Under the pieces are notes generated by a model. It did no database searches and was not told where the DNA came from. It saw only the letters and a list, made by a program, of their open reading frames with translations. Below are positions 17,211 through 25,552 of a DNA stretch of 64,000 nucleotides, one piece after another (positions within the stretch are counted from its first letter, which is position 1; every line of letters begins with the position of its first letter). The position numbers and the translations under genes are program-made. Origin of the DNA: an uncultured Bacteroidia bacterium (GTDB lineage: Bacteria; Bacteroidota; Bacteroidia; Bacteroidales; F082); assembly GCA_902794155.1 (NCBI GenBank), contig CADBGN010000001.1:1-64000 (forward strand), in the 5' to 3' direction.

Positions 17211-19103
17211 CTATAGTATCACATAGCCGTTTTCCCTGCGTCCATCTACCGTTTGTTTCGTGGCAGCACAATCCAACAATTCTTTTAGGTCGGCTGCTTT
17301 GGCCTTCATAGTTGCGCCGAGATTGTCATAAATGAATTGCACCATTTCTTTCGTTTGCTTCAATGTATAGAACTGGCCTTTCACGAACATTGACTCTGCT
17401 GCCGCCTTAATGCTATCGCGCAAGTCAATATACCCCATGAACCGTTTGATATCAGCTTCCTTGTATGATAGTGAGCGTAGGTTGTCAGATCCGATGGCGT
17501 TGTAGTAGTTCTTAATCTCCAAAGGTATCTGCGGCAACCATTCGAGCTTGGCCTTGTAATCGGGGTGTTGTTGGAGGAAATCGCAATACATTCTCATCAT
17601 ATCTTCAAAGGTGCCATCAAATGCAAGCAGAAACGACTCCAGTTCCTTGTCCTCGGTAATCGAAAACGTGGCATCATCAACAGACCGCATCACCTGGCAA
17701 CCATCGATGTATTGGCTTTTTTGTATATCCCACGCCCTGATTTCGTTGAACATGGCCAGATCGTTGAACACCACCCTTTGAGTGCCTTTTACCTTGTCAT
17801 CTATCACTGCCACATAATCCTTGCTGAACTTGTCGATTTTTTGGCTGGTCCTGTATTTGTCCCCAAGCATATGTCTTACGCTCGCCTCATTGCAGTTGTT
17901 GTAAGTGTCGATTAGGCCTTCCGAGAGCTTTTTCTTTTGCGTGATCCTGTTGATGAAATCCGCATGGTTGTTGTCGCTGTAATTCATGAACTCTTTGTAA
18001 TAAAATGTGGCATCGTATCGGAATGGGTTGTCTCCACGTCTCTGCCTTCCCATAATCTGCGGTAAGTCAATGGATATGTCGAGGGCTAGGTTGTCGAGGT
18101 TGATGTTGCTGAAGATGTAGGTATATGCGCATGGAGAATAGAAGTCAACTCCCTCAAAGGCACATTTCGTTACAAAGGTGAATGTCTTGTGCCGCTCTCC
18201 CATCTTCGGCGCATGTCCTATCTCGAAGCCGATCTCTTTCAGTCGCTTGCTGTTATCGTTATTCACTGCGCAGATGATATTGGTGTCGTCAGGAGTGAGT
18301 TGGTTGGCCTTGATGATTTCTTTGATGGAGCCTACGTCATTGATATAAAACACTGCTTCATTGGAATACACCGCCTGTCCATCACATATCTTGCCCTTGA
18401 AATAGCCTCTATCCCGAAAGCCCTGTATGATATGTGTTGCCGTTTTCAGTGGTGAGTTCTGATAATATGGCAGTTTCTCGATGTTGGTTGGATGGGTTGA
18501 AGACGGTGGCCAGACGAGTTCAACGTAAGGCAAGTATTTGAAGTCGTCCATCTGATCCAAGTAGTTTTCGATGTATGGCGTGGCGGAGAGGAAGATGACC
18601 TGATTGTTTTGTTTTAGGTTTTCTAGGAACTCAATCTCCACATCACCTTTGAATGATGCGTCGGTGAAGAGTGTCTGAGCCTCGTCCACCACAATCCTAA
18701 ATCCTGCTAATTTCATTTTCATCGCCAATGCCTGCGCCACATGTTTGAAGGAGTCATAACTTACTAGTATCTTCGGCGGAAATGGTGAACAAAGGGGTGA
18801 GTGATCGTTGACATAATCCATCAGTTCGTTTTCAAGGGTAAGCACAGACCTCGTGTCTCCAAACTTCCTGAATTCATGTACCAAGCCGATGAACTTTGGG
18901 GAATTGGCCTTACAGTGCATCAACTCCAATCTCGCGCTACACAGGATAGTTGGGATGTTGTCGGAAAGGAACATGGTAGTAGCTCCGCATCCAGTTATGG
19001 TCTTGTCGAGTATGAAGCTGCCTTGTGGAAATTGTGATTGAAGACCTTGACAATCACTTAAATGATAAATCCCTTCTGGAATGTTTATTTTAAATTTTTC
19101 CAT
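17211..19103 (-). CDS. DEAD-like helicase of a mobile-element family
   Basis: A 630-residue SF2-type ATPase. Motifs seen: DKTITGCGATT (residues 33-43) in the Walker A place, where the usual GKT lysine is replaced; FRIVVDEAQTLF as the DEAH-like Walker B box; IFLSATPYIE as motif III; and LPQIMGRQRRGDNPF as motif VI. The conserved placement of the other motifs suggests a true but divergent helicase, with the upstream D-K possibly supplying the missing lysine. No nuclease domain is visible. It probably serves replication or transfer of the element. A 555-bp repeat-rich non-coding stretch lies upstream of its start. Confidence 0.75.
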   Translation of the reverse strand: MEKFKINIPEGIYHLSDCQGLQSQFPQGSFILDKTITGCGATTMFLSDNIPTILCSARLELMHCKANSPKFIGLVHEFRKFGDTRSVLTLENELMDYVNDHSPLCSPFPPKILVSYDSFKHVAQALAMKMKLAGFRIVVDEAQTLFTDASFKGDVEIEFLENLKQNNQVIFLSATPYIENYLDQMDDFKYLPYVELVWPPSSTHPTNIEKLPYYQNSPLKTATHIIQGFRDRGYFKGKICDGQAVYSNEAVFYINDVGSIKEIIKANQLTPDDTNIICAVNNDNSKRLKEIGFEIGHAPKMGERHKTFTFVTKCAFEGVDFYSPCAYTYIFSNINLDNLALDISIDLPQIMGRQRRGDNPFRYDATFYYKEFMNYSDNNHADFINRITQKKKLSEGLIDTYNNCNEASVRHMLGDKYRTSQKIDKFSKDYVAVIDDKVKGTQRVVFNDLAMFNEIRAWDIQKSQYIDGCQVMRSVDDATFSITEDKELESFLLAFDGTFEDMMRMYCDFLQQHPDYKAKLEWLPQIPLEIKNYYNAIGSDNLRSLSYKEADIKRFMGYIDLRDSIKAAAESMFVKGQFYTLKQTKEMVQFIYDNLGATMKAKAADLKELLDCAATKQTVDGRRENGYVIL

Positions 19104-19658
19104 AATAATTTTATTTTATGTTTGATAAAAATGTTGAATGGTGGTTTGTGATAGGGACTGGGGATTGAATGGAAAGATTTAATTGAAAAAAATAGCATTA
19201 AACATTTCTTTTGCAATAAGATACACCAAGCCAACCCACTCGTCCTTTCAGTCCTCGTGTTTGCCTTGAGTGCTGCTGGCGCAGGTTATAATTGAAATAT
19301 ATCTTTCCCTTCTGAAAGAGAATAATATCTATACTTCAATAAACCATACGCGCAGCGTATAGACCCATTGGGGATGAGGGAAAGTGTATGTTGAGCGTGA
19401 GCGAGACTAGCTTTGCCGAATGGCCAGGTCGGCAATGGGTCTTCTATTTGTTTTTAATATAGATGTCCATTTTTATTGCAAAAAAGGGACTGGTATTGTT
19501 ATTGATTAATAGAATTCACCAATCTCGGTGGAAAAAATGGACAGTCCCTATCATCCATAAGGGTATTAAACCGCCAAAGTGTCCATTTTTTCCATTTTCA
19601 TCAACAAGAGAATCAAAGAGATAGACGGAACTTAGTTATTCTCATCTATCTCTGGCCT
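19104..19658. repeat. repeat-rich non-coding region (candidate origin, oriT or structured RNA)
   Basis: No gene is evident. The region holds three copies of the 11-mer TGTCCATTTTT (19464-19474, 19580-19590, and inverted at 19533-19543) and a perfect 11-bp inverted pair GATAGGGACTG (19150-19160) / CAGTCCCTATC (19542-19552). It also contains a compact fold: hairpin ATACGC-GCA-GCGTAT (19346-19360), then AGACCCATTG (19361-19370) paired with CAATGGGTCT (19433-19442), enclosing TTGCCGA/TCGGCAA (19413-19435). Iterons plus hairpins between two divergent element genes suggest a replication origin, transfer origin or regulatory RNA; I cannot choose between these. Confidence 0.5.
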
Positions 19659-20108
19659 TCAGGGTTTGGGCTGCATGAAATTTGGAAATGCCTTGTTCGG
19701 ATTCAGTTCAGCATTTCTCTTCTTGATTTGCTCAATTTCATCTTTGCGGTAAGCGGCATATTCGGGGCTTCCTTTCTCAACCCATTCAAGATTGGAACTT
19801 TCATAGTTGTTCCTGTCGTGATCCTTGTGCAGAATAACAGGATCCGTTTTGCCAACCTTAGTGCCTTGAACATAATTAGCCGCTTCCATCAGCTTATCCA
19901 AATGAACACGCTTATCGTATATGCTTCTTTTGTCGTCAACATATACAAATGGGTTAATGCACACGGATAAAACTGTATCGGAATCATACATTTCATCACT
20001 TTGCGTCAATTGCTTTCCATTCTGATAGACCTCTCCCTTATCGTTTACTATGAGGTCTCCATAAGGGGTTTTTAGTTTGCAACCCCCATTGTTTTTTTTA
20101 ATTGTCAT
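19659..20108 (-). CDS. HNH-type endonuclease-like protein
   Basis: A 149-residue protein. The core VILHKDHDRNNYESSNLEWVEKGSPEY contains the His-Asp ... Asn-Asn ... Asn-Leu-x-Trp pattern of HNH_3/NUMOD-type homing-like nucleases common in phages and mobile elements. The N-terminal half (GDLIVNDKGEVYQNGKQL) resembles the beta-rich segment that often precedes such domains. It should bind metal through the His and act on DNA. It overlaps the upstream gene by 11 bp, so the two are probably translated together. Confidence 0.7.
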   Translation of the reverse strand: MTIKKNNGGCKLKTPYGDLIVNDKGEVYQNGKQLTQSDEMYDSDTVLSVCINPFVYVDDKRSIYDKRVHLDKLMEAANYVQGTKVGKTDPVILHKDHDRNNYESSNLEWVEKGSPEYAAYRKDEIEQIKKRNAELNPNKAFPNFMQPKP

Positions 20109-20424
20109 TTCTTTTAGATTTAATAATTAGTTGTATTTGACAATCATCCTTCAGATAAGCAATGAGTTTCTTGTATGCATCCGACCGCCTTCTTTCGCGC
20201 GGACATAATGCAAGTAGATCCTTTAACTCCAATTTGATTTCAAGTCCCGGTTTCCAGTTCTCATTACCCACAAAGGATTTTAAGCTCTCCACATCGTCCC
20301 TGAATTGAGGAGGGACGAGAGTGGTATTATTCATATCTTGCGGCATGTCAGTTTTTAAGGAGGATGGTTGTTCGTTGTGCCGCAGACCTAATCCGAACAA
20401 TGCCTCCATAAGACCAAAAAACAT
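20098..20424 (-). CDS. small unknown protein coupled to the HNH gene
   Basis: A 108-residue protein of unknown function. The C-terminal half (IKLELKDLLALCPRERRRSDAYKKLIAYLKD) resembles a short conserved module that I associate with Bacteroidetes phage and element proteins. The N-terminus is weakly hydrophobic and not a clear signal peptide. It is first in a two-gene unit with the HNH protein. Confidence 0.6.
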   Translation of the reverse strand: MFFGLMEALFGLGLRHNEQPSSLKTDMPQDMNNTTLVPPQFRDDVESLKSFVGNENWKPGLEIKLELKDLLALCPRERRRSDAYKKLIAYLKDDCQIQLIIKSKRNDN

Positions 20425-20539
20425 ATATTATTTTGTGTTTGTTTCTATATATCAGGAACTCACGGCGACAAGAGCGTAAAACAGCGTATTTGGGCATTTC
20501 TTGACAAATAGACAGTACGGCGCATCAATCTAAAACCAT

Positions 20540-20547
20540 TATCTTTG
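20540..20547 (+). promoter_or_regulatory. -7 box for the DUF1848 gene
   Basis: TATCTTTG, about 49 bp before the ATG at 20596. Confidence 0.5.
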
Positions 20548-20595
20548 CCAACCTGTAAGCCTAATTGTTGCAATGAAAAACAACAATAAAAGAAG

Positions 20596-21447
20596 ATGAC
20601 AGCAAATAAACAAAATATCGGCATTGTACTCAGCGCATCCAGAATGACCGACATGCCAAAATTTTATCCCAACGCACTTATAGAGGAAGTTGAAATACGC
20701 AGAAACAAAGGGTTGCTGATACATACCCTGGTGCTATGGACAAAACACCCCAAGAGCTTGTTGACCGATCCTTTGTATAGCTATCTGAAGGAACTGCGTG
20801 ACAACCGTATTCAGCTATATCTGCAACTTACAATCACGGGAATGGGACAGCTGCCTATGGGAGTTGACTGCTATGGCTATCCTATCGTAATGGAACCGCG
20901 CGCACCAATATGGGAAGAATCTGTGGCTGACATTCCTGAGATAATCAATTTGCTTGGGAATCCGCTTCGTGTTCGGCTGCGCATTGACCCCATTATTCGA
21001 TTCAAGGATGCGTCGGGCCAGGTCTATTCCAATTTAGGATACATGCCAAAGATAATAGCCTCGACCGCTCCGTTGGGAATTAGGACATACAGCTTTAGTT
21101 TCGTCGAGAACAAATATGCCAAAGTCCTTCAAAGGTTTGAAAAGCTCGGCGCAACACTCATGCCGCCAGACGAGGTTGAACGGGAAAGGACGAAAGAGTG
21201 GATGGGGAAGTTGTGCAACCAGTACGGAGTAAACATCTATTCATGTTCTGTGCCGGGATTCCCAAAATCAGCATGTATTGATGGTGCATTATTGGAGCAA
21301 CTTCACGATAGCCACATGCCCGTTTCAAAAAAGCAACAGAATCACAGGGAATTATGCGGTTGTACGGATAGCATCGACATAGGGGGATGGCCGCCAAAGA
21401 AATGCTTTACGGGATGCCAGTATTGCTACGCGAGATCGAGCTACTGA
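20596..21447 (+). CDS. DUF1848-family protein with C-terminal Cys cluster
   Basis: A 283-residue protein of the DUF1848 family. The opening GIVLSASRMTDMPKFYPN and the end CGCTDSIDIGGWPPKKC with FTGCQYCYARSSY match that family's two hallmarks. The terminal cysteines (CxC, then CxxxCxxC) could hold an iron-sulphur cluster; relatives have been compared with radical-SAM and spore-photoproduct-lyase-like enzymes, though the biochemical role is not established. It is cytosolic. It sits alone with its own promoter inside the element, which is unusual for what is otherwise a stand-alone chromosomal family. Confidence 0.8.
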   Translation: MTANKQNIGIVLSASRMTDMPKFYPNALIEEVEIRRNKGLLIHTLVLWTKHPKSLLTDPLYSYLKELRDNRIQLYLQLTITGMGQLPMGVDCYGYPIVMEPRAPIWEESVADIPEIINLLGNPLRVRLRIDPIIRFKDASGQVYSNLGYMPKIIASTAPLGIRTYSFSFVENKYAKVLQRFEKLGATLMPPDEVERERTKEWMGKLCNQYGVNIYSCSVPGFPKSACIDGALLEQLHDSHMPVSKKQQNHRELCGCTDSIDIGGWPPKKCFTGCQYCYARSSY

Positions 21448-21557
21448 ATAACCCTCAGAAATACAATTTCCTATAAACCACCTCAAATGCCCGGTCCAAC
21501 TTTGGCATAATCGTGAGAAATGTGTTCTGTCAACAAGTTTATATAATACCCGCAGTA

Positions 21558-21590
21558 TTTGTGTTGGTTTTGATGCTTTTTGTATATTTG
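21558..21590 (+). promoter_or_regulatory. promoter for the exported protein at 21653
   Basis: TTTG at 21558-21561 and TATATTTG at 21583-21590, 21 bp apart: a full Bacteroidetes housekeeping promoter. Confidence 0.65.
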
Positions 21591-21652
21591 CCTTAAAATT
21601 GTCACAACTAAAACCGACGAGCTTGATGGTATATAACCAGGCACAAACCGAA

Positions 21653-22093
21653 ATGAAAAAATCCTTACTTCTTTTGATGGCTTTTCTTCCTATGGTAATG
21701 ATCGCACAGAACACTTCACTCAATGTCCAACCATCCGCTTTTGTGGGCACCTATTCCTTTACCGACGCAGATGGAAGCAACGGCAAAATAACATTTAATA
21801 CTCCTTCCAAAACCGATGAATATTATTATGTGGGCAATGGTACTTGTGTTTTCAATGGAGCAACTCATTATTTCTGGTGGATTAAAAGAAGTGATGAAGA
21901 CCATATTGAATTAGATTTTTCAAGAGGCGATTTCCCGCATTTTGCCATAAAAGGTAATCCATATAAAAACGATGTTGTTAACATCACAACAGGACCTGTT
22001 TGTTATAATGTCAAAAACGGATGGTTATATTATGATAATACTGCTATGAGAGCCGAAAATCCGAACCTTAGATTTAAACTAACAAAACAATAA
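21653..22093 (+). CDS. small exported protein of unknown function
   Basis: A 146-residue protein with a signal peptide (MKKSLLLLMAFLPMVMIAQ) and a compact beta-rich body (FVGTYSFTDADGSNGKITF ... HYFWWIKRSDEDHIELDFSRGDF) that resembles a lipocalin-like or calycin barrel in its repeats of short strands. No catalytic residues are evident. The start is set at MKKS, 63 bp after the -7 box. A strong terminator follows, so it is a single-gene unit. Confidence 0.7.
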   Translation: MKKSLLLLMAFLPMVMIAQNTSLNVQPSAFVGTYSFTDADGSNGKITFNTPSKTDEYYYVGNGTCVFNGATHYFWWIKRSDEDHIELDFSRGDFPHFAIKGNPYKNDVVNITTGPVCYNVKNGWLYYDNTAMRAENPNLRFKLTKQ

Positions 22094-22121
22094 TGAGTGT
22101 AAATCATTGAAAAATAGAGAG

Positions 22122-22157
22122 AAAGAGGATATCAAGAAAGACATCCTCTTTTTTTGT
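22122..22157 (+). terminator. terminator after the 21653 gene
   Basis: AAAGAGGAT (22122-22130) pairs perfectly with ATCCTCTTT (22143-22151), followed by a T-run. Confidence 0.85.
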
Positions 22158-22399
22158 GGAGGTATGAGTCGGTATTTCTACGCGAGGTCAAGTTGTTGAA
22201 AAACACCGTCTTATAACCGTCGAAGACCTTATTATTGATATAAAAATACGTAAGAATTTACTATAACAGACAGCCTTCTTGACGCTGGACCTTGAAGAGA
22301 GGTTCGGCGACAGTCGGGAGGGTGGCGTCGAATTGTGATTAAACGCTCAAGATTCGTTTAATTGCGTCCGATTTTGCCAGTCTGAACTATTATATACCG
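22158..22399 (+). other. non-coding stretch ending in its own terminator; possible small RNA
   Basis: No reading frame is convincing. Because a separate intrinsic terminator (22400-22438) closes the stretch and the previous gene already has one, something may be transcribed here, such as a small RNA. I see no consensus promoter. Confidence 0.25.
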
Positions 22400-22438
22400 A
22401 GCCGACCCGCATTTTGACAGGGTTTCGGCTTTTTTTTT
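22400..22438 (+). terminator. intrinsic terminator with no gene before it
   Basis: AGCCGA (22400-22405) with TCGGCT (22425-22430), extended inside by CCC/GGG, then eight Ts. Confidence 0.75.
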
Positions 22439-22548
22439 GGCCGTTTGCAGACCTATTCATCGCCTTATTATTGTATAGAAAACATTAAGAATCAAACATT
22501 TACTAACAATCAAATTATTTATTAATCATTTAAAAGAAAGGACAAATT

Positions 22549-22707
22549 ATGAAAAACATTTGCAACATCGTATCAGGCCCCGTAGCAGTCATTACGAGCC
22601 TGGCAATTTTAACGCTTACGATTCTTGAACTGAAGGACAAAATCCAGAAGAATCGCATGAAGAAAGAACATGTCGCCAGCCAAAACAAACCCAATGAACA
22701 AGTATGA
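22549..22707 (+). CDS. 52-residue small membrane protein
   Basis: ATG preceded by AAGAAAGGA, a fair Shine-Dalgarno. The product MKNICNIVSG... has one hydrophobic helix (about 8-28, VAVITSLAILTLTILEL) and a basic, polar tail. Its 3' end overlaps the next small gene by 14 bp. No family is known to me. It heads the apparent operon leading to the DUF3871 gene. Confidence 0.5.
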   Translation: MKNICNIVSGPVAVITSLAILTLTILELKDKIQKNRMKKEHVASQNKPNEQV

Positions 22708-22792
22708 GAAGGGCGGCGACATCATCATTGCACTTTTAGAGATAACACTGGCTGTTATCAAAGGAGTGAAGAAATTAAGAAAACTGTTTTAA
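22694..22792 (+). CDS. 32-residue hydrophobic-cationic peptide
   Basis: The product begins MNKYEKGGDIII, continues with ALLEITLAVIKG and ends VKKLRKLF. It has a hydrophobic helix followed by a strongly basic end, a layout seen in membrane-active peptides and type I toxins, though also in harmless small membrane proteins. It overlaps the preceding small gene and lies 11 bp before the DUF3871 gene, so translation is probably coupled. Confidence 0.45.
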   Translation: MNKYEKGGDIIIALLEITLAVIKGVKKLRKLF

Positions 22793-22803
22793 ATCAACAC
22801 GTT

Positions 22804-23766
22804 ATGAACAACAACGACACAAACTCTATGGAATTGGAACAACATCCCAACTTCATTGAAAGCAACACACAGGCCATATCATTGGCCGAGATTGCAGACA
22901 AATGTATAGTGCCAACTTTCAGCGATAACACTTTGACCATCAGTCATCAAGACTTTTGTATGGCTACCTACAAGGCCGCTGAAAACATCTTTGGAGGCTT
23001 ATCTCCAATCGAATGCCGCGTATCCCACCCCATCAATGGAAGGATCCCGACAGCCTTACACAAAAAATCAACAGAGCTGACAGATGAAGAGCGAACAATC
23101 TATTACCAACGTTTGGCATGGATCGCAAAGGTCAGCTCTTGTACCAGAAACATCGACGGGCAGGAAATCCACCTCACTATCGGGGGAGTCCGCGCCTATT
23201 CGGAAGACAAACTATACAACCGACCATCCGCTCTGAAGTTTAAAATCTTTGTTGGATGGCAGGTACGTGTTTGTAGTAACCTTATGCTACAAACAGACGG
23301 ATTTTCAGGAACCATCGACTGTATGACTAGTGCAGACATAAGCCAGAAAGCACTTGAGCTTTTCAGCAGATTCAACCCTGAGAAAGACAACAATCTGAAC
23401 GCCTTGGCCCAATTACAGGACACTAGGCTGACGGAAGACCAGTTCTGCCACATTATCGGAAGAATGAGACTATTGCAAGCCCTTCCCGTGGCACAACAAA
23501 AGGCTATTCCCCAGTTCATTCTGGGCGACCAAGCCGTTAACGAAGCAACGAGACAGTATGTCGTCAATCCCAACTTCGGAAGAAAAGCGGGAAACGACGG
23601 AACAATCTCAACATTCAATCTGATGCAGCTTTTGAACGAAGCCGTGAAGTCGAGCTATATCGACAAATGGCTGGAACGAAACGCCAATTGCACCGAATTT
23701 GCTACTGGAATCAGAAAAGCCCTTAGACATCAAGACACGGAAGGCTACGACTGGTTCCTCAACTAA
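22804..23766 (+). CDS. DUF3871-family mobile-element protein
   Basis: A 320-residue protein matching DUF3871 (SPIECRVSHPINGRIPTALHKK, then TDEERTIYYQRLAWIAKV, and KFKIFVGWQVRVCSNLML). The family is related to DUF932 proteins and is found almost only in Bacteroidetes elements and phages; its function is not known, although DUF932 relatives are linked to plasmid and phage DNA metabolism. Length is normal. It probably forms an operon with the two small genes upstream. Confidence 0.8.
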   Translation: MNNNDTNSMELEQHPNFIESNTQAISLAEIADKCIVPTFSDNTLTISHQDFCMATYKAAENIFGGLSPIECRVSHPINGRIPTALHKKSTELTDEERTIYYQRLAWIAKVSSCTRNIDGQEIHLTIGGVRAYSEDKLYNRPSALKFKIFVGWQVRVCSNLMLQTDGFSGTIDCMTSADISQKALELFSRFNPEKDNNLNALAQLQDTRLTEDQFCHIIGRMRLLQALPVAQQKAIPQFILGDQAVNEATRQYVVNPNFGRKAGNDGTISTFNLMQLLNEAVKSSYIDKWLERNANCTEFATGIRKALRHQDTEGYDWFLN

Positions 23767-23913
23767 CTGACGTAAAACTCAGTAGGGGGCTTTTTTTGCC
23801 CTTTTCGCCGGGAGGCAACACATTATCAAGTATTTAACTACATGGATTTTGTGTTGTCTCCCTTTTTTGTGCCTATTCGTAAAAAACAACAACAAATTCA
23901 AAATCAACAAATT

Positions 23914-25479
23914 ATGCTTTGTTACAATTTCAAAGACTATGCCGGATTCCAAGAGAGATTCGGATTTGTCGAACACGGTAATGGTGAGAAGTCAAGAAAA
24001 AACAAAATCTTGCTCGCCTACATCAAACAGCCTTCACTTTTCAAGGAGGCATCAAGGACAGGAGACTATTCGCTTATCAACATTTCCAGCATGAGCGAGT
24101 TGAAACAGACAATGCTTCAACGGGTCCAGGAATCGGGATGCAACGATGAGAGCCTTCCCAATAAGGTTCAGCTTATCAACTACACTTTCTACTCAAGCAA
24201 ATACGCCACGGACGAGTTCAATGGTGTGTGCCAAGACGGAGACATCAAATGCATCCGGTACAAGAACTGCAACGACGGCAGAACCTACAAGATGAAAGCG
24301 GGGAAACTGCTTCAGGCTTTGATACTAGAGACTGAGTTCGGAAGGACTTTACCCGAACAGGTTTTGGTTTACCTTATGGAGGAGTTTGCAACGGATTTCC
24401 AAAGCTATTCCTCTACAACACTCATTGAGAACACCCTTTTCGTGAACAAGGAGTTTTCACGGATTTACTCTTCATCAGCTTGTGTCGGCGATTTCGGCTC
24501 ATGCATGGTTGACAGGGGGCATTACTATTTCTTCGACAACGCCATTGACGCTTCAGCAGCCTATCTGGAGAACAAGGACGGCGAGATTGTGGCTAGATGT
24601 ATCGTTTACAACAAAGTGTACGACGAGGACGGCAAGGTTTGGAGACTCGCCGAAAGACAGTACTCAAGAGGGTCGGACAACAAACTCAAAAGAGCGTTGG
24701 TAGATGCTCTGATTCGAGAAAAATACATTGATGGATTTAAGGCTATCGGCGCAGGCTGCGGGGCGGCCAGCAGCTTTGAAGATATCGAAGGAAACTCGCT
24801 ATCGGATAAAAAGTTCCGCATCGAATGTGACCTGGATTGCGAGGACACGCTTTCATACCAAGATTCGTTCAAATGGTATGATATTGACAAGAGAATCGCT
24901 TACAACTATCCTGAAGCTGGAGCGGATTATGGTTTGGACACAACCGATATCAATCTTTACGGAGACGGAGACGATGAAGACGAGCCTCAAGAATACGACA
25001 GCTACCATCAAAGAGACGCGTGGGATGTTTGTACCGTATGGGTGCATGGAGAACGAGAAACCTGCGACATCGACGAACTTGATGACTTCATTGAAATCAA
25101 CGGGACCTACTATCACGAGGATGATGTTACGACTTGTTCCAAATGTGGGAAGCTTCATCTTTCCGACAATTCCGTTTATTCGGAGCTGACTGATTCGGAC
25201 TATTGCTGTGAGGATTGCAAGGAAGCAGCCGAGCAGAAATATATCGAAGAGAACTGGCACTACAGCGACTACGACAAGACCTATTTCGAGGACAAGAAGG
25301 ATTTGACCACTTACCTTTCATGGGATTGGAATGTGGTAAACTACACTACAAAAACTATCAGCAAGCACACACTCGAAAAGCTGTCCTTCTACCTTTTCAA
25401 TGGAGTTTATTACGACAGAATCAACCCAATCACAGGACTGCCGTACTATGTCGAAGAAGCAGAGGAGGTAGCAGCCTAA
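23914..25479 (+). CDS. large acidic element protein with a zinc-binding Cys cluster
   Basis: A 521-residue cytosolic protein that I do not recognise. The C-terminal third has CSKCGKLHLSDNSVY ... YCCEDCKEAAEQKY, a four-cysteine zinc-finger-like unit, preceded by a strongly acidic stretch (YGDGDDEDEPQEYD). The start is taken at MLCYNFKDY, directly after a 24-bp leader (23887-23910) that recurs, with one change, before the 26593 gene; a start 72 bp earlier is also open. Such proteins are common in Bacteroidetes phage-like elements with no assigned role. Confidence 0.65.
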   Translation: MLCYNFKDYAGFQERFGFVEHGNGEKSRKNKILLAYIKQPSLFKEASRTGDYSLINISSMSELKQTMLQRVQESGCNDESLPNKVQLINYTFYSSKYATDEFNGVCQDGDIKCIRYKNCNDGRTYKMKAGKLLQALILETEFGRTLPEQVLVYLMEEFATDFQSYSSTTLIENTLFVNKEFSRIYSSSACVGDFGSCMVDRGHYYFFDNAIDASAAYLENKDGEIVARCIVYNKVYDEDGKVWRLAERQYSRGSDNKLKRALVDALIREKYIDGFKAIGAGCGAASSFEDIEGNSLSDKKFRIECDLDCEDTLSYQDSFKWYDIDKRIAYNYPEAGADYGLDTTDINLYGDGDDEDEPQEYDSYHQRDAWDVCTVWVHGERETCDIDELDDFIEINGTYYHEDDVTTCSKCGKLHLSDNSVYSELTDSDYCCEDCKEAAEQKYIEENWHYSDYDKTYFEDKKDLTTYLSWDWNVVNYTTKTISKHTLEKLSFYLFNGVYYDRINPITGLPYYVEEAEEVAA

Positions 25480-25552
25480 ACACGAATTATTAACCTGGGG
25501 GAATTTGCTGGATGAATAATCTGGCACTTTCCCCTATAACACATTAAGAATT

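Noticed and set aside
16984..17271. Minus-strand frame of 95 codons after the helicase gene
   Set aside because: Overlaps the end of the helicase by 61 bp in another frame and shows no domain or start signal.
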